The position numbers and the translations under genes were made by a program. A DNA stretch of 64,000 bases from Kribbella sindirgiensis. Its GTDB lineage: Bacteria > Actinomycetota > Actinomycetes > Propionibacteriales > Kribbellaceae. The first letter of the stretch is position 1, and each line of letters starts with the position of its first letter. Location of the stretch: positions 1 through 64,000 of the forward strand of contig NZ_SJKA01000028.1 in assembly GCF_004331435.1 (NCBI RefSeq). The letters are read 5' to 3'. Below, in pieces: positions 32,315 through 40,280 of the stretch. The notes below the pieces were generated by a model. The model did not search any database and was not told the origin of the DNA. It saw nothing but the letters and a program-made list of their open reading frames with translations.

Positions 32315-33852
32315 AGCCGCCCGCTCGTTGGGTCGCGGCCGGGGCGGCCATGGCGGTTCTCCTCGCGGGATGCTCGGGACAGGCGGCGGGTGGCGACGAC
32401 GGTCGGCTGAACGTCGTCACCACCACGGAGATCCTGGCCGACCTGGTGCAGCAGGTCGGCGGAGATCGCGTCGTCGCGACCTCGCTGGTGCCGGCCGGCG
32501 GCGATCCGCACTCGTACGAGCCGACACCGGCCGACGCCAAGCGGGTCGCGAAGGCGGACGTGACGTTCACGAACCATCTGCTGCTCGAGCCGCAGTCGCT
32601 GATCAAGACCATCGACGCGAACGCGGACAAGGACGCCCCGAACGTCTCGCTGGCCGAGGCGGCGGAGTCGTACGGCGCGCACGTCATCCCGCTCGTGGAG
32701 AACATCGGGCTCGACGTCCTCTGGCTCGGTCTCCGAGTCCGCGGCACCGGCAAGGCACGCGGCGTGACCCGTACGTCGTCCGTCAAGCTCGCCGCCACCG
32801 AACTCGACGGTCCCGGCCAACTGGTCGCCTACCTGACCGAGTCGCTCGGACAACCGGACAAGTACTTCGACTCGACCGACGGCCTCGGCCCCGCCGACAG
32901 CACGACGCTCCCGCCGGCCGCCCACACACACCTGAACTGGGCCTTCACCAAGCCCGGCGTCTACCGCCTGACCTTGACCGGCAGCCTGGACGACGGCACG
33001 CCACTGGGTTCTGGAACGTTCACGTTCGCCGTCGGCGTCGAACCGCACACCGTCGAGCCTGCCGACGGCGGCACCGCAACGGTCCTCGGCGACGGCCACA
33101 CCGACCTGACAGTCGATCTGGACTCCGGACAGGTGTACGCGTACTCGGATGCGCACAAGGTCGGTGCCGCCCAGTCCCAGGTGCCGGCCGGGCGGGTGGT
33201 CATCGACGTACCGAACAAGGCGCTGGTCCCGATCCCGGACGACTCACGGTTCGCGTTCCTCGGCAAGCACGGAACGCAGATTCATCAACTCCCGCAGGCC
33301 GTCCTCGGGAAACACGTCCACGGCGAGATCGACCCGCACCTGTGGGAGGACGTCGCGAACGCGAAGGCCTACGTGCAACTGATCCGCGACACCCTCGTCA
33401 CCGCCGATCCCGAAGGCAAACAGCTCTACCAGGACAACACCGCGGCCTATCTGCGGCAACTCGACGAGCTCGACGGTTACGTCCGTACGACGCTCGCCAC
33501 CATCCCGGCCGGCCGTCGGCAACTGATCACGACCCACGACGCGTTCGGCTACCTGGCCTCGGCCTACGGCATGACCGTCGCCGGTTTCGTCGTCCCCAAC
33601 CCGGCCCAGGAACCGAGCGTGGAGCAGGTGCGGAAGCTGTCCGACACGATCCGCAACCTCGAGGTCCCGGCCGTCTTCACGGAGCCGAACCTCGCACAGC
33701 GCGCGTCCGTACTCGTCCAGGTCGCGCACGACCAAGGCGTTCAGGTCTGCTCGCTGTACGGCGACTCGTTCGACGATCACGCCCGGACGTACGTCGCGAT
33801 GATGCGGCACAACGCCGACGAACTGAAGCGCTGCCTCGGAGAAGCCCGATGA
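32311..33852 (+). CDS. Anchored-repeat ABC transporter solute-binding lipoprotein, ZnuA fold with inserted repeat (513 aa)
   Basis: Lipoprotein (lipobox LLAGC, Cys21) with a ZnuA-type metal-binding fold interrupted in the middle. The N-lobe (about 34-128) carries GGDPHSYEPTPAD (His67). The fold resumes at about 334 with HGEIDPHLWEDVANA (His343), then LITTHDAFGYLA (His409) and VFTEPNLA (Glu458). Between them, about 135-330 is repeat-domain sequence: first the C-terminal half of a repeat (ending HTHLNWAF...FTFAVG), then an N-terminal half (GDGHTDLTV...SRFAFLGKHG). So the inserted domain looks circularly permuted. A normal ZnuA is about 300 residues. ATGA overlap with the surface-protein gene. 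Confidence 0.9.
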   Translation: MKPPARWVAAGAAMAVLLAGCSGQAAGGDDGRLNVVTTTEILADLVQQVGGDRVVATSLVPAGGDPHSYEPTPADAKRVAKADVTFTNHLLLEPQSLIKTIDANADKDAPNVSLAEAAESYGAHVIPLVENIGLDVLWLGLRVRGTGKARGVTRTSSVKLAATELDGPGQLVAYLTESLGQPDKYFDSTDGLGPADSTTLPPAAHTHLNWAFTKPGVYRLTLTGSLDDGTPLGSGTFTFAVGVEPHTVEPADGGTATVLGDGHTDLTVDLDSGQVYAYSDAHKVGAAQSQVPAGRVVIDVPNKALVPIPDDSRFAFLGKHGTQIHQLPQAVLGKHVHGEIDPHLWEDVANAKAYVQLIRDTLVTADPEGKQLYQDNTAAYLRQLDELDGYVRTTLATIPAGRRQLITTHDAFGYLASAYGMTVAGFVVPNPAQEPSVEQVRKLSDTIRNLEVPAVFTEPNLAQRASVLVQVAHDQGVQVCSLYGDSFDDHARTYVAMMRHNADELKRCLGEAR

Positions 33853-34604
33853 GACTGCTCGCCGCCCTGTTCCTGGTACTCGTGCCCATCGCCGCGCCCT
33901 CCGAACAAGTGGTCATCAGCAACGGCCACGTCGACCTCGGGCCGCGGTTCGCCGACGGCCGGTGGACGATCCAGCTGCGCGACGACACCTCGGCCGCACC
34001 CACCTGGCGCCCGCTCGACACCGTCGTCCTGCAGGCCACCAGCCGGGCCAGGATCGCCGTTCCCAACGACCCGGTCTATCGGTTTCTCGGCGAGCCCGGG
34101 CAGCAGATCTGGGTGATCCCTCAGGTACAGCAGGACGGCGTGGTCTGGCCGGGCTGGAACACCCAGGACCCCGAAGTCGCCCGCCGGGTCGATCGCGAGG
34201 TGACCTGGACGCTCGAGGGCGTTGACGGACCGGGCAGCTTCACGCTGTTCCTCAACTCCGACTTCGGCAAGCCGGCACCGGTCTTCGACAGCCGCAAGCC
34301 GTTCCCCCAGGAGACCGGGATCGACGTGAACACGCACGTCCACGGCAACTGGACCTTCGATGCCGAAGGCATCTATCTGCTCGACGTCGCGATGACCGCC
34401 GAGCTCACCGACGGGCAGCACGTCACCGACCGCCGGACGCTGCGCATCTACGCCGGGGACGGCGACGCCCGCGCGGCCTTCGCCCTCCAGGACGACCGAC
34501 CACGAACCGAACCCGACGGTGTCCAGCTCTGGTGGCTCTTCGCGGGCGCAGGAGCCGTCCTGCTCGCGACCGCCGCCGTCATGGTGATCAGGAGACGCCG
34601 ATGA
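33849..34604 (+). CDS. Membrane-anchored single-repeat protein of anchored-repeat ABC system (251 aa)
   Basis: Short signal peptide (LLAALFLVLVPIAAPS), one surface repeat (NGHVDLGPRF..., YRFLGEPGQQIWVIPQVQ, VVWPGWNTQD, NTHVHGNWTF), and a C-terminal membrane helix (LWWLFAGAGAVLLATAAVMVI) with RRRR behind it. There is no LPxTG-like motif, so it is held in the cytoplasmic membrane rather than the wall. The ATG overlaps the binding-protein stop (ATGA). It may pass ligand between the wall-anchored protein and the lipoprotein, which is inferred. Confidence 0.85.
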   Translation: MRLLAALFLVLVPIAAPSEQVVISNGHVDLGPRFADGRWTIQLRDDTSAAPTWRPLDTVVLQATSRARIAVPNDPVYRFLGEPGQQIWVIPQVQQDGVVWPGWNTQDPEVARRVDREVTWTLEGVDGPGSFTLFLNSDFGKPAPVFDSRKPFPQETGIDVNTHVHGNWTFDAEGIYLLDVAMTAELTDGQHVTDRRTLRIYAGDGDARAAFALQDDRPRTEPDGVQLWWLFAGAGAVLLATAAVMVIRRRR

Positions 34605-35347
34605 CCGTCCTGCACGTCAGCGACCTCGGCGTGAATCTCGCCGGCCGCCAGGTCCTCGACCACGTCGACCTCACTGTCGCTGCCAAGGAACATGTCGGCC
34701 TGATCGGCCCGAACGGCGCCGGCAAAACCACCCTCCTCCGCGCGCTCCTCGGGCTGCTGCCGGTCAGAACCGGCCGGATCGAGATCGACGGCCGGACCCC
34801 GGCCGAAGCCCGCGGCACGATCGGCTACGTGCCACAGCGGCACGAGTTCGTCTGGGACTATCCCGTCCAGGTCCGTACGGCGGTGATGACCGGCCGGACG
34901 CACCGCATCGGCTGGCTCCGGCGGCCGCGGTCCGAGGATCGCAACGCCGTACAGGAAGCTCTCGAACGAGTCGACCTCACCAGGCTGTCGCGTCGACCCA
35001 TCGGTGAGCTGTCCGGTGGCCAACGGCAACGAGTTCTCGTTGCGCGGGCGCTCGCGCTGCGGCCGAAGTTGTTGCTGCTGGACGAGCCGTTCACCGGTCT
35101 CGACGTACCGACCCAGGAGATTCTCACGCGGCTGTTCCGCGAACTGACCGCCGAAGGCACAGCCATCTTGATGACCACCCACGACCTGCCGGCGGCCGCG
35201 GAAACCTGTCACCGGTTGTGCCTGCTGAACGGCACGGTCGTCGCCGACGGTTCACCGGACGAGCTACGGGACCCGGCCGTTTGGCTGCGCGCGTTCGGCG
35301 TCGCACGGTCCGAACAACTGCTGCACAGCCTGGGGGTTTCCCGATGA
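34601..35347 (+). CDS. Anchored-repeat ABC transporter ATP-binding protein (248 aa)
   Basis: ABC ATPase of the zinc/manganese class: Walker A GPNGAGKTT, Q-loop YVPQRHEF, signature LSGGQRQR, Walker B LLLLDEPF, switch His in ILMTTHDLP. The ATG (34601) overlaps the previous stop, and the longer upstream frame is rejected. It is paired with the permease that follows. It is distinct from the ZnuC-like ATPase at 27919-28728, so the locus has two complete importers. Confidence 0.92.
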   Translation: MTVLHVSDLGVNLAGRQVLDHVDLTVAAKEHVGLIGPNGAGKTTLLRALLGLLPVRTGRIEIDGRTPAEARGTIGYVPQRHEFVWDYPVQVRTAVMTGRTHRIGWLRRPRSEDRNAVQEALERVDLTRLSRRPIGELSGGQRQRVLVARALALRPKLLLLDEPFTGLDVPTQEILTRLFRELTAEGTAILMTTHDLPAAAETCHRLCLLNGTVVADGSPDELRDPAVWLRAFGVARSEQLLHSLGVSR

Positions 35348-36219
35348 TCGAGTTCTTCACCGAGCCCTGGGAACACGTTTTCATGCAGCGCGCGTTCCTC
35401 GTCGTCCTCATGTCGGGCGTGGTCTGTGGCGTGATCGGCACCCACGTCGCTCTGCGCGGCATGGCGTTCATCGGCGACGCGGTGGCGCATTCGGTCTTCC
35501 CCGGTATCGCGATCGCGTTCGTTCTCAAGACCAGCCTCGTCCTCGGCGGCATCGTCGCCGGCCTGGTCACGGCGCTGTCCGTTGCCGTGTTCGCCCAGAA
35601 CCGCCGGCTGAAGGAGGACACCGTCATCGGTGTGTTCTTCGCGGCAGCGTTCGGACTCGGCATCGTGGTGATGAGCACGGCGCCCGGGTACGGCGGATCG
35701 CTGGAATCCTTCCTGTTCGGTTCGGTCCTCGGGATCAGCAGCAACGACGTCGTCACCGTCGGCGTCGCCGGCGCGGTCCTGCTGCTGACCACCGGTGCGC
35801 TGCACAAGGAGTTCGTGACGGTCGGTCTGGACCGGGAGACCGCGCGGTCCGCCGGCCTGCCGATCTTCTGGCTCGATCTCGCGCTCTACGCGATGGTGAC
35901 CGTCGCGATCGTCATCTCGATCCAGGCCGTCGGCAACATCCTCGTGCTGGCGCTGCTGATCACCCCGGCCGCCTGCGCCCGGCTGCTCACCGACCGGATC
36001 GGCGTGATGATGATCCTCGCGCCGCTGATCGGCGCGGTCTCCGGACTCACCGGGCTGTACCTGTCCTACGCGCTCAACCTCGCTGCCGGCGGGTTGATCG
36101 TGCTCACCGCGACCGCGGTCTTCATCGCGTGCTGGGTGTTCGCGCCCCGGCACGGCCTGCTCTCCCGCCGCGGCCCAGCGGCGGCTCGGGTGCAATCAAG
36201 CCAGTTTGGCCAACCCTGA
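35344..36219 (+). CDS. Anchored-repeat ABC transporter permease (291 aa)
   Basis: ABC-3 family metal permease with about eight membrane segments: FMQRAFLVVLMSGVVCGVIG, LRGMAFIGDAVAHSVFPGIA (conserved family block with His), LESFLFGSVLGISSNDV, and IQAVGNILVLALLITPAACARLL. The ATG at 35344 overlaps the ATPase stop (ATGA). It belongs with the 32311-35347 proteins. Zinc or manganese is expected; zinc is favoured by the Zur-like site. Confidence 0.92.
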   Translation: MIEFFTEPWEHVFMQRAFLVVLMSGVVCGVIGTHVALRGMAFIGDAVAHSVFPGIAIAFVLKTSLVLGGIVAGLVTALSVAVFAQNRRLKEDTVIGVFFAAAFGLGIVVMSTAPGYGGSLESFLFGSVLGISSNDVVTVGVAGAVLLLTTGALHKEFVTVGLDRETARSAGLPIFWLDLALYAMVTVAIVISIQAVGNILVLALLITPAACARLLTDRIGVMMILAPLIGAVSGLTGLYLSYALNLAAGGLIVLTATAVFIACWVFAPRHGLLSRRGPAAARVQSSQFGQP

Positions 36220-36229
36220 AAGGAACTCC

Positions 36230-36874
36230 ATGCGCAAGCCTTACCGCGTGGTGCTGCCGATCGCGGCAGTTCTCGCGCTGACCGGCGTCGCGGCGCCGGC
36301 CGATGCGGCACCGCGAGTGGTGCTGGATCAAGGTCATGTCGACGTCGTCGGCATCGCCTTCGAGAGCGGCGCGTTCGACGTCCACGTCCATGACGAGGAG
36401 CACGGGGTCGAGTACTCGCCCGCCGAGGTCCAGCTCGTCGCGAAGCCCTCGTCGGAGATCGCCGTACCCGACGACGCGGCGTACCGATTCCTCGGTACGG
36501 CGGGCAGCCGTGCCTGGGTACTCCCCCAGGTCCAGGACCCCGCGCTGCTCTGGCCCGGGATCGGCGCCGAGGAGATCGAGCCCGGCGTCTTCACCGATGA
36601 CGCGCTGAAGGTCGACCTCGTCGGCGTCAGCGGTCCGGCCGATGTCAGCATCTTCACCACCGACGCGTTCGGCGTGCCGACGGTCCTCGCGGACAGCGGC
36701 GACGGCCTGCCCGACCGGATCGACACCAGCGCGGGTGGACATCTGCACGCCAACTGGGCGTTCGAGGCCCCCGGGTACTACACGCTGAAGGTCCAGGTCA
36801 GCGGCACCCTCGCAGCGACCGGCGAGAAGGTCACCTCCGGCATCGCCACCTACTGCTTCAAGGTGGGCCTGTGA
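36230..36874 (+). CDS. Secreted single-repeat protein of anchored-repeat system, copy 1 (214 aa)
   Basis: Signal peptide (VVLPIAAVLALTGVAAPADAA) followed by one surface repeat (DQGHVDVVGI, YRFLGTAGSRAWVLPQVQ, LLWPGIGAEE, GGHLHANWAFE) that runs to the C-terminus. There is no membrane anchor or sorting signal, so it should be free in the wall or medium. AAGGAAC precedes the ATG at 36230. It is the sixth gene of the plus-strand zinc operon. It could act as a diffusible zinc scavenger analogous to a haemophore (inference). Confidence 0.85.
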   Translation: MRKPYRVVLPIAAVLALTGVAAPADAAPRVVLDQGHVDVVGIAFESGAFDVHVHDEEHGVEYSPAEVQLVAKPSSEIAVPDDAAYRFLGTAGSRAWVLPQVQDPALLWPGIGAEEIEPGVFTDDALKVDLVGVSGPADVSIFTTDAFGVPTVLADSGDGLPDRIDTSAGGHLHANWAFEAPGYYTLKVQVSGTLAATGEKVTSGIATYCFKVGL

Positions 36875-37512
36875 AGACGCGACGGCTCGCCGGCAGCCTG
36901 ATCGCCGGGTTCGTGGCCGCAGTCCTCACCGTTGCCCCGGCGCACGCGGCGACGACGATCTCGTCGGGTCACGTGGACGCGATCGACGTCGACTGGACCG
37001 GTTCCGCACTCACGTTCGACCTCCGCGACAGCACGGTCACGCCCGCTGTCGATCGCGCCCCGGCGGACGTCGTACTGAATGCGGTGTCGGCCAGCAAGAC
37101 CACCGTCCCGTCCAACTCCGCCTATTCGTTCCTTGGCACCGCCGGATCGCCGGTGTGGATCCTGCCGCAGACCCAGGCGAGTGGAATTGTCTGGCCCGGG
37201 TTCAACACCGAGGACGTCCCGAGCGGGGCGCTGTCGGGCAACGCCGTCACGGTGAAGCTCGTCTCGGTCACCGGACCGGCCGACGTCAGCGTCTACACCA
37301 CCAACTCGCTCGGTACACCGACGATCTGGTTCGACAGCGGCAACGGTCTCCCGGACACCCGGTCGATCGCGATCAACACCCACGCCCACGCCAACTGGGC
37401 CTTCGAAGCCGCCGGTACCTACACCGCCGTCTTCGAGGTCACCGCCACCACGTCCGGCGGCACGGCAATCACCACCGGCCAGAAGACCTACACCTTCACC
37501 GTCCAGCCGTAG
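36871..37512 (+). CDS. Secreted single-repeat protein of anchored-repeat system, copy 2 (213 aa)
   Basis: Signal peptide (LAGSLIAGFVAAVLTVAPAHAA) plus one repeat (SSGHVDAIDVDW, YSFLGTAGSPVWILPQTQ, IVWPGFNTED, NTHAHANWAFE) with no anchor. It is a diverged tandem duplicate of the preceding gene, and its GTG overlaps that gene's stop (GTGA at 36871-36874). It is the last gene of the operon, followed by a strong terminator. Confidence 0.85.
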   Translation: MKTRRLAGSLIAGFVAAVLTVAPAHAATTISSGHVDAIDVDWTGSALTFDLRDSTVTPAVDRAPADVVLNAVSASKTTVPSNSAYSFLGTAGSPVWILPQTQASGIVWPGFNTEDVPSGALSGNAVTVKLVSVTGPADVSVYTTNSLGTPTIWFDSGNGLPDTRSIAINTHAHANWAFEAAGTYTAVFEVTATTSGGTAITTGQKTYTFTVQP

Positions 37513-37526
37513 GGCTCGGCGGCAAC

Positions 37527-37563
37527 TGACCACTGCTGAGGTTCCCGGCCTCAGCAGTGGTCA
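37527..37563 (+). terminator. Strong terminator of the anchored-repeat zinc operon
   Basis: A perfect 15-bp stem (TGACCACTGCTGAGG with CCTCAGCAGTGGTCA) and a 7-base loop, 14 bp after the last stop codon. There is no T-run, as is common in actinobacteria. It ends a seven-gene unit of about 7.7 kb. Confidence 0.88.
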
Positions 37564-37624
37564 GGCACCGGATTCGATGAAACGCCGGGGAGCGCCGACG
37601 CGATAGGAGGGTGGGAGGGATGTC

Positions 37625-37795
37625 GTGCGATGTCGGTGCTGCCGTCCAGACGGCGAACGAACGCCTAGCGAAGTAGACGTGGTCACTGTGCGTCTGCTGG
37701 CGCTGCTGCATGCCGTGCAGGACTCACTCAGCCGCCCGCCGACCGCCCTCGACGACGATCGGTTGATCGGCCGAATCGGTTCGATGGAGCCTTAG
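37625..37795 (+). CDS. Possible small ORF (56 aa), unrecognised
   Basis: GTG at 37625 preceded by GGGAGGGAT, then 56 codons ending at TAG 37793-37795. The product starts MRCRCCRPDGERTPSE and ends DDRLIGRIGSMEP. Three cysteines are clustered at the N-terminus. Codon use in the second half is GC-rich at third positions. I recognise no family. It lies between the zinc-operon terminator and the MerR operator. It may be a chance frame or the relic of a longer gene. Confidence 0.22.
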   Translation: MRCRCCRPDGERTPSEVDVVTVRLLALLHAVQDSLSRPPTALDDDRLIGRIGSMEP

Positions 37796-37798
37796 GAT

Positions 37799-37814
37799 CT
37801 GGAGTCGGCTCCAG
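37799..37814. promoter_or_regulatory. MerR operator in front of merR-like gene
   Basis: Inverted repeat CTGGAG-N4-CTCCAG, 21 bp before the MerR ATG. The same half-sites with the same spacing occur upstream of the aldo/keto reductase (39193-39208). Confidence 0.75.
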
Positions 37815-37835
37815 GAAGGCTGTTACGTTCGGAGT

Positions 37836-38216
37836 ATGACGACCTACTCGCCGGCCGAGGCGGCCGCACAGTCCGGGTTCAGCATCGACACGCTGCGTTA
37901 CTACGAGCGGGAAGGGATCCTCCCGCGCATCGAGCGCAGCGCGGGCGGCCGGCGCGTGTACAGCGACGGCGATCTGTGGATGCTCGGGTTCCTGCGGTGC
38001 CTGCGGGACACGGGGATGTCGATCGAACAGTTGCGGCGGTACGGCGAGTTGAGCCGTGACGACACCACGATGCCGGAGCGGGTCGCTCTCCTCGAGGAGC
38101 ACGCCGCGTCGATCCGGGCCCGGATCACCGAGCTCGACGCGACCCTCGTACGGGTCGAGGAGAAGGTGGACTGGTACCGCGGCGAACTTCGCCGTACGGG
38201 AGATGGGGCGTCCTGA
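37836..38216 (+). CDS. MerR-family transcriptional regulator (126 aa)
   Basis: N-terminal MerR winged HTH (TYSPAEAAAQSGFSIDTLRYYEREGILPRI, wing GGRRVYSDGDLWML) and a short coiled-coil dimerisation helix (ERVALLEEHAASIRARITELDATLVRVEEKV). There is no metal-binding cysteine loop, so it belongs with small-molecule or redox MerRs rather than MerR/CueR. It is convergent with an aldo/keto reductase whose promoter has the same palindrome, making that gene and itself the probable targets. Confidence 0.9.
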   Translation: MTTYSPAEAAAQSGFSIDTLRYYEREGILPRIERSAGGRRVYSDGDLWMLGFLRCLRDTGMSIEQLRRYGELSRDDTTMPERVALLEEHAASIRARITELDATLVRVEEKVDWYRGELRRTGDGAS

Positions 38217-38237
38217 CCCGCTCCGGCAAGGGGCTGT

Positions 38238-39176
38238 CTAGGCGTCGTTCAGCGTCGCCAGTTCATCCTCGGTGAGGGTGGTGGACACGCCCTCCACGGC
38301 CTGCTCGATCTGTTCGACGCTGCTAGCTCCGACGATCGGGGTCAGTGCCGGGTTGCCGGAGGCCAGCCACGCGAGCACCACCTGCCCCGGTCGGAGTCCG
38401 CGCTCCTTGGCGACCCGGGTCAGTGCCTCCAGTCGCCGTTCGGTGCCGGGGTGGCGGTACTCGGTTTCCAGCGGGCGGTCGTTGCGGTCGTACCGGCCCT
38501 GGAGGGTTGCTGTGTAGACCCAGCCGTCGAACGACGGGTTACGTCGCAGGAAGTCGAGGCCGTCGGGTGACAGCATCCCCAGCGGGATCGGCTGGCCCTC
38601 CACGTCCATGCCGCCGGCGGGCTGGAGGTAGGAGTAGCGCTCCTGATACGCGGTTGGTTGCGGGAGGCCCGCGTTTTCGGCGGTGGCCCGGATCCGTTCG
38701 AGCAGCCAGGACGGGTGGTTGGACACGCCCCAGCGGGCGGTCAATCCGTCACCGACCAGGCCGCCGAACGTCTCGACCAGGTCCTCCAGCGGAACGGCCG
38801 GGTCTTCGACGTGTGTCCAGTACAGGTCCACACCGTCCACGCCCAGCCGCTCCAGGCTCTGCGTCATGGCTTCGCGTACGACGTCCTTGCGCAGCCCCTC
38901 GAGGTGGTCGGGGAACCCGCCGACCCGCGTGGGCTGAGCGCCGACCTTGGTACTGAGGCGAACGCGAACACCTGGGTTGGACGCCAGCCAGCGCCCCAGC
39001 AGCGCCTCGCTCTGCCCGCCGAAGCCGGTGTCGGAGGTCCAGAAGCTGTAGTTGTCGGACGTGTCGATGAAGGCTCCGCCCAGCTCGACGTACCGGTCGA
39101 GAATCGAGAACGCAGTCCGCTCATCCACCCTCGTGCCGAAGTACATCGCCCCGAGGGCCATCGTGGGTGTATTCAT
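38238..39176 (-). CDS. Aldo/keto reductase (312 aa)
   Basis: TIM-barrel AKR. The catalytic-Asp region is FIDTSDNYSFWTSD, and the tetrad histidine is in VDLYWTHVEDPAVPLEDLVE. The C-terminal NADPH site is LTPIVGASSVEQIEQAVEG. It reduces aldehydes or ketones with NADPH, and the natural substrate is unknown. ATG at 39176 follows GGTGG. The 16-bp palindrome at 39193-39208 lies just upstream, so expression probably responds to the MerR at 37836-38216. Confidence 0.9.
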   Translation of the reverse strand: MNTPTMALGAMYFGTRVDERTAFSILDRYVELGGAFIDTSDNYSFWTSDTGFGGQSEALLGRWLASNPGVRVRLSTKVGAQPTRVGGFPDHLEGLRKDVVREAMTQSLERLGVDGVDLYWTHVEDPAVPLEDLVETFGGLVGDGLTARWGVSNHPSWLLERIRATAENAGLPQPTAYQERYSYLQPAGGMDVEGQPIPLGMLSPDGLDFLRRNPSFDGWVYTATLQGRYDRNDRPLETEYRHPGTERRLEALTRVAKERGLRPGQVVLAWLASGNPALTPIVGASSVEQIEQAVEGVSTTLTEDELATLNDA

Positions 39177-39192
39177 GCCACCACCCTGATTG

Positions 39193-39208
39193 CTGGAGCG
39201 CGCTCCAG
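39193..39208. promoter_or_regulatory. MerR operator in front of aldo/keto reductase
   Basis: A perfect 16-bp palindrome CTGGAGCGCGCTCCAG, 16 bp before the reductase ATG. It has the same half-sites and spacing as the repeat before the MerR gene (37799-37814). Confidence 0.78.
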
Positions 39209-39248
39209 GTCAAGCCCTCACAGGCCCGGCGCACGAGACTCGATCGCA

Positions 39249-40280
39249 TCAGGCCGAGCAGGCCGTGACGGTGGAGGTGGTTGAGGCGCGTTGTACGAGG
39301 CGGGTTGGGAGGATCAGCGGGCTTGGGGTTTCGCCGGATGTCAGGGTCAGGAGCATGCGGGCCATTTCGTGGCCGAGGGACTGGATGGGCTGGCTGATCG
39401 TGGTCAGTGGCGGGGCGGTGTGGCGGGCCGTTGCGATGTCGTTGAAGCCGACGACCGCCACGTCGCCCGGGACCGACTTGCCGGCGTCCTTCAGCACGCG
39501 GAGCGCGCCGATCGCCATCTGGTCGGACGCGACGAACACCGCGTCGAGGTCCGGATGTCGCGCCAGGAGCTCGGCCATCGCGCGGCCGCCGCCGTCCTCG
39601 GTGAAGTCGCCGTGCACCACGCGACCCGCGTCGAGGCCCTCCACCGCCAGCGCCTCCTGGTAGCCCTTGTACCGCGCGGTGCCCGCCCCCTCGTCCATCC
39701 GGCCGGTAATGGTCGCGATACGCCTCCGCCCGATCGCGACCAGGTGCTCGGTGGCCAACCGCGCGCCACCCCGGTTGTCGGCGTCGACGTAGTACCGCGG
39801 CTCGAAGTTCACGGGTCGGCCGCCGAACACCACGGGTACGTCGGACTGCTCGGCCAACCGCGCGATCGGGTCGTCACCGTGCATGGACATCAGCATCACG
39901 CCGTCCGCCTGGCGGGTTCGGAGCAACTGCTCCAGCCGGGTCTGGCCGCGCGCCGAGGTCGCCAGCATCACCATCAACTCGAGGTCGGTCTCCTCGAGGA
40001 CGGAGGTGACGCCGACGATCACCTCGGCGAAGAACGGGCCCGCGAACACCTGCGGGTCCTCGGCCGAGAGCGCGAGCACGACCGCGCCGACCTGGTTCGT
40101 CGCCAGCGCCCGCGCCGACGCGTTCGGCACGTACCCGAGGTCCTGCACCGCGCGGAGGACAGCGTCACGTTTGGCCTTGCTGACATGGGGAGCGTTGTTG
40201 ATCACCCGCGAGGCGGCCGACCGGGACACACCGGCCCGGCGCGCGACGTCGTCGAGCGTCACCGGCCGCCTGGGGTTCAT
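39249..40280 (-). CDS. LacI-family regulator, CebR-like (343 aa)
   Basis: N-terminal LacI HTH with hinge helix (TLDDVARRAGVSRSAASRVINNAPHVS, then NASARALATNQ) and a periplasmic-binding-protein-like sugar domain (AVFVASDQMAIGALRVLKDAGKSVPGDVAVVGFNDI). Its ATG overlaps the stop of the upstream permease gene (ATGA), so it is the last cistron of the sugar ABC operon. Two boxes resembling the CebR operator TGGGAGCGCTCCCA lie upstream of this operon and of the cellulase genes, so it probably represses both until cello-oligosaccharide binds. Confidence 0.88.
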   Translation of the reverse strand: MNPRRPVTLDDVARRAGVSRSAASRVINNAPHVSKAKRDAVLRAVQDLGYVPNASARALATNQVGAVVLALSAEDPQVFAGPFFAEVIVGVTSVLEETDLELMVMLATSARGQTRLEQLLRTRQADGVMLMSMHGDDPIARLAEQSDVPVVFGGRPVNFEPRYYVDADNRGGARLATEHLVAIGRRRIATITGRMDEGAGTARYKGYQEALAVEGLDAGRVVHGDFTEDGGGRAMAELLARHPDLDAVFVASDQMAIGALRVLKDAGKSVPGDVAVVGFNDIATARHTAPPLTTISQPIQSLGHEMARMLLTLTSGETPSPLILPTRLVQRASTTSTVTACSA

